Of a DNA stretch of 64,000 nucleotides, positions 25,761-38,123 are shown one piece after another. The notes under the pieces are model-generated. The model saw nothing but the letters and a program-made list of their open reading frames with translations. It was not told where the DNA came from and searched no databases. The position numbers and the translations under genes are program-made. Position 1 is the first letter of the stretch. The number at the start of each line of letters is the position of its first letter. Source of the DNA: Hirudinaria manillensis (lineage: Eukaryota > Annelida > Clitellata > Hirudinida > Hirudinidae); NCBI GenBank assembly GCA_034509925.1, contig CM067534.1:3769501-3833500 (forward strand). The letters are read 5' to 3'.

Positions 25761-27305
25761 TCAGGAGCATGGTGCTTTGCTAACAAAGAGGGAAGTCCAG
25801 TTTATAAGTGAAAAGACGATTAGTGTCCCAATGAATGATCCAATTTGTGATATTCCACCACACCACATCAGTCCTCTGCGACCTTGAGAATGAAGCATGG
25901 AAGTTAGGATAACTCTAGAATATGAGAAACAAGTTGATAGCACCAAGCCGGACACAACCTGAAATAAATTGATGTAAGATGATGATGGTGTCCTTTCTCT
26001 TTAAACTTGTTGTCTTATCAATATTATAGCCTAGTTAATATGATCATTTATTTATCATATCATTTAAGTTTACTTGCGGCTAACTTAATAAAATAAGCAT
26101 AGTGTCATGAAAGATGTTAGATTAACAGGAGAAACATTAGAAGAAAAATTTACCACGATGATTGAACCAGCCACATGATGCTGTAGGATTGGATTGGGGC
26201 TTTGCAGAGCCAAGGCAAATTGGTAGATAAATGCAAGCAGTCCTAGTAGAGAGACAATCATAACAATTCTTTCAGATTGTGAACGAATAAATAGAGTCGA
26301 AAGAGCTCCTATAGCTCCGAAGATAAATGACAGACGAACAGCTAGATTGAATACCATACTGCCATATGGCAGATACGTGTAAGGCTGGATAGATGGTAAA
26401 CAGCCATATCCTGCGGCTTGTATTACACCAAAAACAATTAAAAACGTCACATCCCAAAATGCAAATGTTTTTGTCAAAGACTTGTCTGTTTGGTTTATCG
26501 GATTATTGGAAGTTTTCTCCTTGCCTTTCTCTTTCACCATTTCTTCAATTATACCAAGATCAGTTCTCATAACTTGATGTCGACGTAATTTTGTGTAGTT
26601 TAAGTAGTAAAACGACACGAGACTAATCAATAACAAGCAACATATCACCATAAAATAAACCTTAACAGAAAATCTTGGTTGAGGAAACTGAGGGAGCAAT
26701 TTGTATTGTAATGTGCAATTGCTCGATAAACAAGATTGGTTCGCAAGTACCGTGACATTCAAACATGTCGGTTCTTCGCCCAGTCCTTGAGCTAATCCTA
26801 TCAGCCCAGGTATTATTCCGCTCAAACCATTTCCCAGATAATAGGCCGATATGTAGTGGGCCGGATATTGGGCCATATAGGGTAAGAAAACTAAAGATGA
26901 CAAGCAACTACACAGTCCACTGCAAGAAATCAAAATAAAGAGAGTAACGCTGTACTTCTTCCCTTTAACATCTGTCGGGTGATTCCAAAACAGTGACATT
27001 AGAAACATGGATACAATTTCGATGGAAATGATGGCAAAAGATAAAACGATGTCCTTGTTGCCATGATAGTTGGTTGATTTGCCGGATTGAATTTTGGAAA
27101 CGATAGAATATATCACAGGCCCGATGTTTGCCGCCTGAGTTGCAAAAGACATGTACGAGGGAAATTTCCATCCTTCTGGTACATAATTGATCATGAAGGG
27201 AATCTCAACTCTTAGTCCAACGACGTCTGCCCATGACGAAATCGAATACACTGCAATTAGAATAAATACCGGTAATGACAAATTTTCAAAGCTAAAGTAA
27301 GTCAT
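25761..27305 (-). CDS. SLC52A-type riboflavin transporter, copy A
   Basis: A plasma-membrane riboflavin (vitamin B2) transporter of the SLC52/RFVT family. Two exons, 26154-27305 and 25761-25958, join in phase 0 across a GTAAAT donor and a CAG acceptor to give 449 residues, as usual for the family. The N-terminus has the family signature (SSWADVVGLRVEIPFMI, then PEGWKFPSY). The centre has PAHYISAYYLGNGLSG followed by a Cys- and N-glycosylation-rich loop (CLNVTVLANQSCL), and about 11 hydrophobic segments are visible. A charged cytoplasmic loop at about 240-270 is rich in Lys/Glu. The last exon supplies the final two membrane helices and ends SKAPCS. It is the first of three tandem paralogues; a tract near 26751-26897 is almost identical to copy B. 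Confidence 0.93.
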
Positions 27306-30300
27306 TACAAATGTTGTAAGCGGTATTGAACGAAAGACTGTTTTCTCTCAGCCAAACTTTGTTTTAACCTTTTCGCTATTTAAGTGACCGCTCTGTCACC
27401 ATCTGTAACTGAAATTTATTAATGCTCTATCAATTTTAACTTACAAGACGCTCTGGGATGTTTTAATACACTACACAAACAATGTAAGCGTAAGCATTAC
27501 ATTTAAAAAAAAGATAATCAACAAGGTGTATCGATCCATTCCGTAATTGTGTACCTGCATAATGCATGTGGATAAGTAATAGAACAATGTAAGAAACAGT
27601 GTGAACAATCATTGCTCCTATCTTCTGTTTCTGATAATGTCGATGTTGGTGATATTATTCTTGCTTCGTTTCCTGGCTTACAAGTTTTGACTTAGGGTTT
27701 TGATTTGGTAATCATCATATTTTATTATCTAAACTTGAATATTATGGTAATTATTATGATTATAATATTACGTTAGGGGAACTGTACTAAATTGGTTTAC
27801 TGGTTATTTGTCAAATATGATGCAAAGGGTTATAAATAATAATACTGTCTTTCCAACATGATTCCAACATGAGTCATGATGTACCTCAAGGTTTTGTCTT
27901 AGGTTCACTTTTTTTCTCTTTTGTTTCCACTCAGCAAACCCATTGAGAATGGAATGACTCCTTTCAGGATGACTCCTTTCCAAAAGTGTCATTGGGTTCG
28001 TATTAAAAAATGCTCCCTTTGAATGAAAATGGTGACACGTTTGAGATAAATTACAATTAGGGATTATTGATTTTTACAGCCACAGACACATTTTTAAATT
28101 GAATGTCGATCAACAGTAGCGGAACAATGGCAAAACCACCTGTTAAATGATTGACGTCAATCGATTTTGCGATTTGATGAATTAGGAAGCATTTCGATGT
28201 AGGTTGAATTAAACTGGTTGTGTTTTGAGACATCAACGCCTCGGGTTGAAGCCAATTACTTTGGCAAGAAAGTGACCGTTCAATAAGAAACATTAGTTGA
28301 ATGGAACCTCTGTAGAGTTGTGTTCAACTTCTGGTATCAGGAAAATTTATCGCGGTGCCGTTGAACCACAATGTATCCAATGAAGATTTAAATTTCAACG
28401 TTTAGATTTCAAATTTAGACTTCAAATGGGGCGTTTAATGTAGCGCATCGATTGACATACATTGCTAGACATCAGCACACTTTATTTTCCCTTTTAAAAA
28501 TTACACTGCGATGAAATTATCCAGCAATTAATTTTTCGTGATTCACTTCTTCTAGCATAGCGCTAAGCTTCTCCTGAAATGAAGCCTCTTCAAAAGAAAT
28601 TGCCGCCTCTCCACCCTCAAGTACCAGGTGCAACACCGCCCAGATTGTTATAGTTTGCAAAAAGTTTCAATCGTTCAAAGCTTCGAAGTTTTCATCTTCG
28701 CCCTACTCCTCAGCTCCTTTCAAGATCTTAAAATCAATTTAACACACAGTGTTCTGACTTAATTTTTCACTTTTGCTTGATTGCCACGCCATAATTTTTC
28801 GGTATTGTTCCATCTTAAAAATAATGCCGTGACATTTACGAATTATGTTTGATGTCAAGGATTGAGTATTTTTCTGCATTTTCTGCATTGAGCATTTCTC
28901 TGAGAATTTTTCTCTTTATCTTTTGTAATTGCTCTCACCCGTGGATTCTCAAACTTCTTTACCAATTCAAAACTTTTCATTCTGTCTTCAAAATCTTTGA
29001 AAAAGATTTCATTAAAGTCAATAAATTTATACTAACGAATTATTTTAATGGATGTGTTAAATTATTTACATTTATATTGAATTTTATTTTTATTTTTATA
29101 ATTTACATTAGCTTATTTTATATTTTATTTATATTTATAACGAATTATTTAGAATTCATTAGTAAGCATATTCTCTGAGTATCTATGGCCTACTTATCTT
29201 GATAATTTCTATAAACAGTTTGTCAACTACGTGAGAGTTTAAAAGATGTGATCGATATCTGTCCAACAGGCAAGCCACACTTGTTCACAAGAAATTGGGT
29301 GTAGCAATGCGGTGTTATTCGACGAGAATTACAAATTGATTAATTCCTCTATTCGCATAATTAGATAATTCGATAATAAATGCATTTTTTTGTTTAATCT
29401 GCATGCAAAAAGTCCTTTTTGAAAGCAGCCTTTTGAATTTTCCGCTAGTTTGAACTGAACATGAGTGACTTAATGAGTAACTATGCAGTTGAAACTAAAA
29501 TTCTAACCTTAGTCAGAAAGTCAGTTCTTTATACCGTCACACATTGTATATACAGTCGTCGCATACATTTACGAAGTTCAATTTGTTTAATTTGCTATTT
29601 TTGTAACATCTTTGCATGTTAGATAGTCAAACCGCCTTGAATTTGTCGTGTTCTAAAAATAAGCATCTAGTAAATTATAATATATAAAAAATAATATATA
29701 GCGTACAATATAAATATTATGTAAATTATATATGAAATAGTACATAATATGTCTACATAAATTATATATAAATTAATAGTTACTACAGACATGTCATAAG
29801 TAACGCGAAGTAGGTGGGGTTTGTATATAGGAATCTTTGAGTAAATTATGTCGGACATGGCGATGAAGAACATTCTCTTTATGAAAAGGGCGATGCCTTA
29901 AGTGATATATTCAGGACATATAACTCAAACTAAAAATTTGGGTTACGATTGTGACAGATTCAAGACTAAAATTTCAGACAGAATATTAATTGCCAGAATC
30001 AATTGAACGTACGTACAATAAACGATAATGGTTTATATTATTATTTTGATTTATATTAGTTATTATTATTTTCCAAGATCTGAAAAAATTGTTCCCAAAC
30101 GAAATTTTCCCGGTTTTACTTTGTTTTCCAGAAAAAAAAATCGACAAAAGACTGTAAATACTTTTAATCCGAGTTAAAATATAAACTAAATTTTAAAATT
30201 ATAATTTACCCGACCGAACGTCATTATTGACTGTTGAGTCTATATTATGTAATATATAAATTTATATATAGAATTGCCAGCTATACAAATAAGTAAAACC

Positions 30301-30517
30301 ATGATATAATCAGTATCATCACAAGTTTGAGGGAAATAAAATATTTGGAGGTAAAATACAGAAAGTCAATAGGAAAGTCACCATCTTGATGTCCGCAACG
30401 CATGTCCACACTGTAAAAGAAATCTCTTTAATGATAACATCTACAACTATAGATTCTGTTTACGGGTCTTAATGAAACAAGGGCATATGAATCTCTATAA
30501 ATATATTTCCATTTCTG
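27306..30517. other. 3.2 kb spacer between SLC52A copies A and B
   Basis: AT-rich spacer containing the copy A promoter and copy B 3' UTR. It has no complete gene. At about 27870-27930 (+) is a short relic with the reverse-transcriptase signature DVPQGFVLGSLFF. The stretch 29650-29800 is an AT-rich low-complexity run. The minus-strand frame at 28057-28293 and the plus-strand frame at 28849-29178 (Phe/Ile-rich) have no recognisable similarity and are treated as chance. Confidence 0.55.
27866..27935 (+). mobile_element. Short non-LTR reverse transcriptase relic
   Basis: The translated plus strand reads DVPQGFVLGSLFFSF, closely resembling the conserved motif (G/D)VPQGS(V/I)LGPLLF of non-LTR retrotransposon reverse transcriptases. 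No flanking RT sequence is recognisable in frame, so this is at most a small, old fragment. Confidence 0.45.
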
Positions 30518-32046
30518 TTAACAAGGATCTTTGCTAACGAAAAGAGACGTCCAATTGATTAGTGCGAAAGCAGTTGTAGCTCCAAAGAACGACCCGGCTT
30601 GTAGCACCCCACCACACCACATCAAACCTCTTCGACCTCCGTAAGTATGAATCATGGATGTTAAAGCTATTCTGGAGATACCAATGAAAGTGTAGGCAAT
30701 CATTGTCGATAAGCCCTGAATAGGAAAACAATGAAAAAACGGAATTTAAATAATTCTATAGACCATTAAATCCATATTAAATTAAATCCATTAAATGAGA
30801 GGTTAACTGAAAGTTATTTTAAAACAATTTTTGATATTTTTAATAAGAATCACTTTAATTGTAAACTGACCACGAGTACATATCCAGATATATCATGCTG
30901 TAAAATTGGATGAGGACTTTGTAAACCTATGCCCAACAGATATACGAATCCAGATAATCCAAACAAACCAAAGCCTACAACGGCTTTTTCAGAAGGCCGT
31001 GGAGTGTACAAAGTCAGGATAGATACCAAACCTCCATATACATAAGAAAGACGGACCGTTATATTGAAAACTTTGTTTCCGTAAGGAAGACACGAGTAGG
31101 GAAGAATTGGAGGTAAAAATCCAAACAATGCGAACTGTGACAAGCCCAAAGCAGATAAATATAAGATCAATTCCGTGATGGAATATTCTTTTGTTGTGCA
31201 TTCAGAAACTTCCTCGTTTGTGGTCTGAGCAAGAGTATCACTTTTGTCCTGAAGTTGTCCTTCTGTCTTTGGGATAAGATCGTTTACAGGCACCTGATGA
31301 CGTCGCAGTCTCGTGTAGTTTAAGCAATAAAATGACATTAGACTTGCCATCAACAGACAACTTATTATCAGGAAATAAACTTGAACAGAAAATCTTGGAG
31401 GAGGAAACTCAGGGACCAACTTGTATCGTAATAACGAGTCTGTACAATTGCCCGTTAAGCAAGAATGGTTCGTAAGTATCGTGACATTCAAACATGTCGG
31501 TTCTTCGCCCAGTCCTTGAGCTAATCCTATCAGCCCAGGTATTATTCCGCTCAAACCATTTCCCAGATAATAGGCCGATATGTAGTGGGCCGGATATCGG
31601 GCCATATAGGGTAAGAAAACTAAAGAAGATAAGCAACTACATAATCCGCTGCAGGAAAGCAATATCATAAGAGCGATGCTATATTCTTTTTTACTCACGT
31701 GTGTTGAATGATTCCAAAAGATTGAAATTAACAACATGGATACTATTTCGATTGAAATGATGACAAACGACATAATGATGTCTTTTCTGGAATGCGAATC
31801 ATTGGCTTTTATTTTTCTCTGTCTTGAACAGACCTTTGAAACAATTGTGTAGAATAATGGTCCAACATTTGCTAGCTGAGTAACTAGAGAAACATATGAT
31901 GAAAATTTCCATCCTTCAGGCACGAAATTGATCATCAAGGGCGTCTCAACTCTAACTCCAGCAACATCAATCCAAGACGAAGACGTATAAAGTGCTAGTA
32001 GAACGAAGGCAAAGTAAGATACTTTATTAGATTTTGTGCAGGCCAT
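30518..32046 (-). CDS. SLC52A-type riboflavin transporter, copy B
   Basis: The second tandem riboflavin transporter. Exons 30871-32046 and 30518-30715 join in phase 0 (donor GTCAGT, acceptor CAG), giving about 457 residues. Signature regions are SSWIDVAGVRVETPLMI, PEGWKFSSY, PAHYISAYYLGNGLSGIIPG and a glycosylated loop with CLNVTILTNHSCL. The terminal exon has the same length (198 bp) and splice position as in copy A and ends VSKDPC. The central cytoplasmic loop (LIPKTEGQLQDKSDTLAQTT and beyond) is unlike copies A and C. The GTCAGT donor is weaker than in the other copies. Function is assigned from family; substrate preference within SLC52 cannot be read from sequence. Confidence 0.93.
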
Positions 32047-33229
32047 TTTTAAGTATTATTGTAGGCAATACTTATTAGTATATTATCGGGATAACGTTCT
32101 TAGCTCTTCCTTAGTACATTTATTGGAGTTATAGGATATTGAAGAGAAATTTTTTACTTTAAAACAACTCTTCTTCGTTACGACGTCGACATGTTGAAAC
32201 TTAAAAAGCATTCTGCATTTCTCTATTAGGGGGGTTATGTGTACCTAAAATGATTGTCAAAAACAGGTGTGGATCTTTTAATCGATATTTAAAATATGTC
32301 AAGCAAGCATTATCGTCTACATGAAAAAAACAATTAATTATAAAGCCTTATAAAAAAAAATACTTGACTGAAATTAAACAGTCAAAATATCAAATTTTAA
32401 TTTCTCAAAATTTTACATGAATTGACATTAATTCACGTTGAACTATTTTGACATTTAAATGTGTTAGCAATGGTGTGGACATCCATTAAAAGGCTAAGAC
32501 GAGAAATGTTTGTTACACGCAAACTTCTTTTTTCAAACTTATACAAACCCACGTCTCCAGTACTTGAAACACGCATACCTGATTCTGCACAAACACATTA
32601 CTATTATTTTTTTTTATGTTTGTCTTGATAGTTTTTGGCTGGCTAATGACACCAAATAAAACTTATATACAGAATTGACTGATATATATGCAATATTGTT
32701 TTATTAAAATAATCTTCACGTAATTATAAAGTTTTTTACTAGAAGTAAAATTATAAAATGAAAAAAAAAAATAATAATTATAATAATGGTATACTAACAA
32801 ATCTTAAAACTCTTAAAGTCTTTAAACCATGTTGATTTAATATCAGATACTTTACCTCATTCTATATTACCCTGCATTATTTACTTAATCTTCTCTGTTT
32901 GACTTGTCTAATTCTAATTTCGATTGGTTAAGTATGGGCTCGTCATTGTTAGAGTGCACCTTGGCATCACCTTGGATATTGGATATTGGCACTGTAAATT
33001 TTTGCTTGAAATAAATAAATAATATTCAATTTATTACATTTTACATATCTGTAATATTTTTCGAATTGAATGAACAAATTGGACGGCTCACAGTTCCTTT
33101 TTTTTTTCAAATCATTTAAATTATATTCGGTATAGAGCAACCTCAAATAAAATTACAGGATAAAATCGCAGATAATGGATAATTATTTTATAATACTGTA
33201 ATTCAAAATTCAAGCTAGGAAGGAACTTC
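32047..33229. other. 1.2 kb spacer between SLC52A copies B and C
   Basis: Low-complexity AT-rich sequence with no coding potential seen. It contains homopolymer runs (for example A-runs at about 32761-32770 and T-runs at about 33100-33108). It holds the copy B promoter and copy C 3' UTR. Confidence 0.5.
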
Positions 33230-35266
33230 TTAAGAACAAGGTGCCTTTGAAACGTAAATTGACGTCCAGTTGATGAGTATAAAGGCAGTCAAAGATCCGA
33301 GGAATACTCCACCCTGTGTCATTACCCCACTCCAAAGGAGCGCTTTTCGACCACCAAGTAATTGGAGATTTGAGGTCAAAATAACTCTGGAGAAGGAAAG
33401 TGTTCCTGACATGACCATGGCTGATAAAACCTACAATCGGATAAATAAATAAATAAATTTCGTTATCCTCCAAATTTACGCTTTCAAACGATCTTCGAAT
33501 GTTTACATGTCACTTAGAATTTGCTCTGAATATCATTAAAATTTTGATAGTACACACAAAAACGAAAAAAACAATTTTAATTAAAATGACATAAAACAGA
33601 CTCCCATGTGGCAGTCTTAAAAGTTAGCCCTTTTGAAGTGACATCAAAACAAATATGATTTTCATCAAGTGACCTTGCACTTCGAACCATTACATGAACG
33701 AGGTGATGTAACCACGGTTCCACGAATTGTATAGAATTTTGACATCTATTATCTACGCTTAAATATTTCAAATGGCATTTTTTACAAATAAATATTTCAA
33801 TCACAGATGTCGTTCGCCAAGAATAATTATATTATATTGTTATCACTAACATCTAGACATTCTAGATATCATAATAATGATAATAACAATAATAATAATG
33901 ATAATAATAATAATAATTCCATACGTTACCCAAGAATGGTTAAGCACTTGAATTAATATTAAAGCTAAGCTAAACACCTAATAATCTATAAACTGGTCTC
34001 CTCTTTCTTAAACATAATTGCACTTAATTAATCATTAAGTAAGTATAAATAAAATAAATGAGCGACAAAAGGCAAACATACCACAAGAACTCCTCCTATT
34101 GTTTCGTCCTGTAAGATTGGACTCGGACTCTGCAGTGCCAAAACAAATTGATAGACGAAGGATGATAATCCAGCTATTGTTACTCCAAGGAGAATTTTCT
34201 CTGAGGGTCGTGGGAGAAACATGGTCACTAACGAGCCTAATGCTGAGCACATAAATGAAAGTCGAATGGCCAAATTAAATACATTGCCGCCATAAGGAAG
34301 ACTCGAAAAAGGTTGAATTGAAGGGAAAAATCCAAACATCACTGCACTCAAAATGCCCAATACTGCTAGATAAAAAACATATTTGCATCCGGAACTTTCT
34401 TTTTTTAAGGCAGGCTCGATAGATTCCACAAAATGTTTGCCGTCTTTCAAAAATTCGGCAGAATTTTCATTTTCTTGAGCAACGTGTTTAGTCTGACTTG
34501 AGGAATTTCTATTAACTTGATGTCGACGCAAGCTCGTATAGTTTAAACAATAAAATGATATCAGACTTGCCACCAATAAGCAGGTTATAATCAGAAAATA
34601 ATTCTGAACAGAAAATCTCGGAGGGGCGTATTGAGGAACCAATTTGTATTGTAATGATGTTTCTGAACAGTAACTCGTCGCACAGGAGTTGTTCGTAAAC
34701 ACCGTGACGTTCAAGCATGTGGGATTTCCTCCCAAACCTTGAGCAAGTCCTATCAATCCAGGCAGGAATCCTCCTAAACCATTTCCAAGATAGTAAGCCG
34801 AAATGTAGTGTGCTGGAAAACGAGCCATGTAAGGCAAGTAAACCAAATTTGATAAAGAACTACATGTTCCGCTGAAGAACAGCAAAATCATGAGGGCTAT
34901 GCTGTAATCTTTTCCTCCGAAAGAGGTTGTGTAATTCCAGAAAAACGAAATCAGTACCAGTGAAACGATTTCAATCAAAATGATTAAGAAAGATAAAACG
35001 ATGTCCTTCGTTCGACCGTCATTTTCTTCTGACTTATTTTTTCCTTGACAAAGTCTGCAAATGACCAAATACAAAGCCGGCCCAACGATTGTTACAAGAT
35101 TTATCAAAGAAAAGTATGAAGGAAGATTCCATCCCTCCGGCAACACGTTTATCATGAAGGGTACCTCAACTCTGACACTGATGACATCAGCCCACGACGA
35201 AATGGAGAAAATTGCTATCAAAAATAATACCGGCAATGATAACTCCTTCAAATTAAGGTTTGTCAT
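33230..35266 (-). CDS. SLC52A-type riboflavin transporter, copy C
   Basis: The third tandem riboflavin transporter. Exons 34082-35266 and 33230-33430 join in phase 0 (donor GTATGT, acceptor TAG), giving 461 residues. The N-terminal signature (SSWADVISVRVEVPFMI, PEGWNLPSY), the PAHYISAYYLGNGLGG block and the cysteine-rich glycosylated loop (CLNVTVFTNNSC) are present. It is more diverged from A and B than they are from each other in the central block. The last exon ends VSKAPCS. The intron, about 650 bp, is the longest of the three and holds an (AAT/GAT)n run at about 33869-33917. This copy is probably the oldest branch of the local family. Confidence 0.93.
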
Positions 35267-37116
35267 TTCAATTACTTACGGTTTATTATCGCTTTAATAG
35301 CAGTTAAACTTAAATCACAGTTAAAAAACTTGTATTGGAAACGCCGATTCAGAAATCTTGAAACAAATGTTATCTCGCAATGTATATACATGTATATATA
35401 GTACTGTCAAATGCGATCCCTTTTACAGGAACTTAGGGGGGCCTGGCTCACTTGGCCTACAGTGTCAAATGAATAGTGATGACTTTAGACCAAATAGCAG
35501 ATGAACGCGATCAGATAAATCAGATATATTCATTTTCAATAGCTTTATTTTTGTAACTTAATTATTCTGAACTTAAATCAATCGGTAAAATATTTGATTA
35601 AGAATGGCACTTCCTCTATTGAAACAGATGGGTTCTTTATTCAGAGAAAAGATTGAATGATTATAAATGACTTTATTCATTACCAATCGACTTGTAAATG
35701 ATCAAAATCACAATTTTTCTGCGAAATCGCATTTTGAGAGTTTAAACTAATTAGAATTTTTTTTGGAACTTAGACTATGGTTATAAGTTTCAAGGAAATA
35801 ATTCTTTCAATCAAAATGTTTGATCTATTATAATTGAAGGACAATAGTTGACATCTTACCTGTGCAAAAGTTTGGCCCATTCTTCTATAGAACTTCGATA
35901 TGGTTTTATGGTTTTGCATATAAAACTTGTATTCATTCAATCTTTTGAATTGCAGTTGACTTAATAAAGTTGTAAAGTTAACAAACTTCTACAGGCGGAT
36001 CCGAACGACGCACTTTGAATTCGCAGAGTGAATTTCTACTCCACATACATTTGAAAGTCTGCAATCACTGCTACAAATTGCACAAGGATCTGCTGAAATC
36101 CGTACAAATCTCTTAGATATCGCAATGTTTTTCTTACCACTAGCCAAATAATTTGCATTATTACCAAAGTAAATCACCAGACTAAGTTAACTTAATTCAT
36201 CTTTAAGCCACCTTTCCGCTTCTCTTTTAGTCACAAATGCTAAAAAGTACCAAAACTTGATTACACTAATTCAGATGTAATTAAAGATAAGAATGCCAGT
36301 ACTTATTTGAATAAGATTCTTATTCGGAGGCTAAAAAGAAATTTTGGCCCCCAGCCACCTTCCTTCTTTGGATTATGTCCCGGCTACTATCCCCCTCGCT
36401 AAGCCTTTTGGGAGAATGACGCGCATCTATTGCTTTTGGCTATTTAAAAAATGAATTTCGATTGAAACTATGTGGAATCCATTCTCAAGTAATTTATAGA
36501 AAGAATCTTTACAATTACTAAAAGAGTGAAACACGAATGAAATTAAGAATGGCGTCAACAGTTCTTAAAGCAATTGTAAAATCAGACTGAAGTCACGGCC
36601 AGTCACAAGAAATCAACTTTCGATTAAAGATGCTAATGATTGTTGTATATTTATGTTTTAGAGACAACTTTCCTCGAATCGAGATGCTGATCAAAAAAAA
36701 TCTGGGAATCATCAGTCTTGTTTGATATGACGCCTCACGTGCATATGTATAACCTTCATAACGATATTACTAATATTAGAATATATTACGATATTGCTTT
36801 TAGACTACTTTCAACTTGCTTTCAATTTACTTTATATTGTCCTTATCTTTGGTTTTATTGTGATGTAAGTGACTTGTGTAGAAGAAACACGATTTAATGC
36901 TTTAAAATAATATATGTCGTTTCTTATAAAACGGCTTCAGCCCATAAAATGTTGTCGAAAATTATAGCAAGTTGATTTTTAGAATTTTAGTACTATTTTT
37001 TTTTGGAACCAAAATGTAAATATCGTAAATAACTCAAATATTTCTACTGAATATCGGCTCTTGTCAGCAACATAAATATTTCTCTAAAATCGTCTGTCTG
37101 TACTAGACGTCTGATC
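35267..37116. other. Intergenic between SLC52A copy C and THUMPD1
   Basis: Divergent promoter region for SLC52A copy C (-) and THUMPD1 (+). A GC-richer island at about 36338-36415 (GGCCCCCAGCCACC...) may be a piece of a repeat. A Cys-rich minus-strand frame of 62 codons at 35989-36177 has six Cys in 31 residues, but no splice or family support. Nothing else was recognised. Confidence 0.5.
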
Positions 37117-38123
37117 ATGCCTCAGGAAAATAAACGAAAGAAGAAAGGTTACTATACACAATCGAAGAAGCCCAAGCATGAATTTCATTTGGATGCTGGG
37201 ATGAAAGGTTTTTTAATTACTTGTAATAGAAACGAAAGCCGTGCTGTTACAGAAGCTTACAGACTGTTTAACGAATATCATGACATTCTTTATCCAAAAC
37301 AGGTAAAAGTGCAAATGGTTTATTTGAGTCGCATTTTGATTTTGTATACGAACATATGATTTTCTTCTTTTAGGTTAATGAGTCAAAAATTGAAGATGAC
37401 GACATAAAAGCATGTGCTCTGAGTTATTTAAGCAGTGCCTCTGCTGATGGGAAGCGATTTCAAAACGTTGACACAAAGACAAACAACTGCATTTTTATCA
37501 AAACAATGCTGGAGCATCCTGAGGAACTTACCCAAAAAATATTTTCAGATTCTCTCAAGACTGGAATTGTGAAATCAAAAACAATTTTGCGTTTATTACC
37601 TGTTCTGAATACTTGTAAAGTTAATGAAGAAAAGCTTGAAAAAATGGCAGAGGAGGTTTTCTCCGATTATTTCAAGAGAAACCCCTCAAACAGCTTTACG
37701 TATTGCATTATGAGTAAGATTCGGTGTAATAATTCCATAAATAAAGATGTGATATTTTCAATCATTGGAAGGGCACTGAGAACATTGGATGTGGAAATCA
37801 AAGTGAATTTTGACAATCCAGATATTGTCATAAGTGTTGATGTGCTTCAAAAGATTTGTTGCCTGAGCATCCTTCCAGAATACTTTAAGTTCAAGAAATA
37901 TAACCTTCATGAACTGGGAAACAATCCTTCAGAGACATGTAAAGAGGAATCAATTCAAAGTGATCTTCTTGAAGCTTCTAGAGATGATGAGCCATCAAAT
38001 GAATTACCACAAAATCCTACTCAAGTTGAAGACTGTTCATCAGGTGAAAAGCCACTAAAGGACAACATTCAAGAAGTAGATAACCAATCAGAAACTACAA
38101 CAGGAGAGGGAAAGGACAATTAA
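37117..38123 (+). CDS. THUMPD1: THUMPD1 (Tan1-type tRNA acetylation adaptor)
   Basis: A THUMP-domain protein that partners the NAT10 acetyltransferase for ac4C modification of tRNA Ser/Leu. Exon 1 is 37117-37302 and exon 2 is 37374-38123. The 71-bp GT-AG intron is in phase 0 and the product is 311 residues. A basic start (KRKKKGYYTQSKKPKH) is followed by GMKGFLITCNRNE and VTEAYRLFNEY, matching human THUMPD1. The central THUMP domain contains RFQNVDTKTNNCIFIKT, ILRLLPVLNTCK and VISVDVLQKICCLSILPEY, followed by FKFKKYNLHEL. The C-terminal 70 residues are acidic and low-complexity. A possible AATAAA signal lies at 38303-38308. The start is the first ATG of the open frame and fits the family length. 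Confidence 0.95.

Noticed and set aside
28849-29178. 109-codon Phe/Ile-rich plus-strand frame
   Set aside because: Composition reflects T-rich DNA; no family similarity and no plausible neighbouring exon.
35989-36177. Cys-rich minus-strand frame of 62 codons (CAICSSDCRLSNVC)
   Set aside because: No signal peptide, splice sites or recognised cysteine scaffold; treated as chance.
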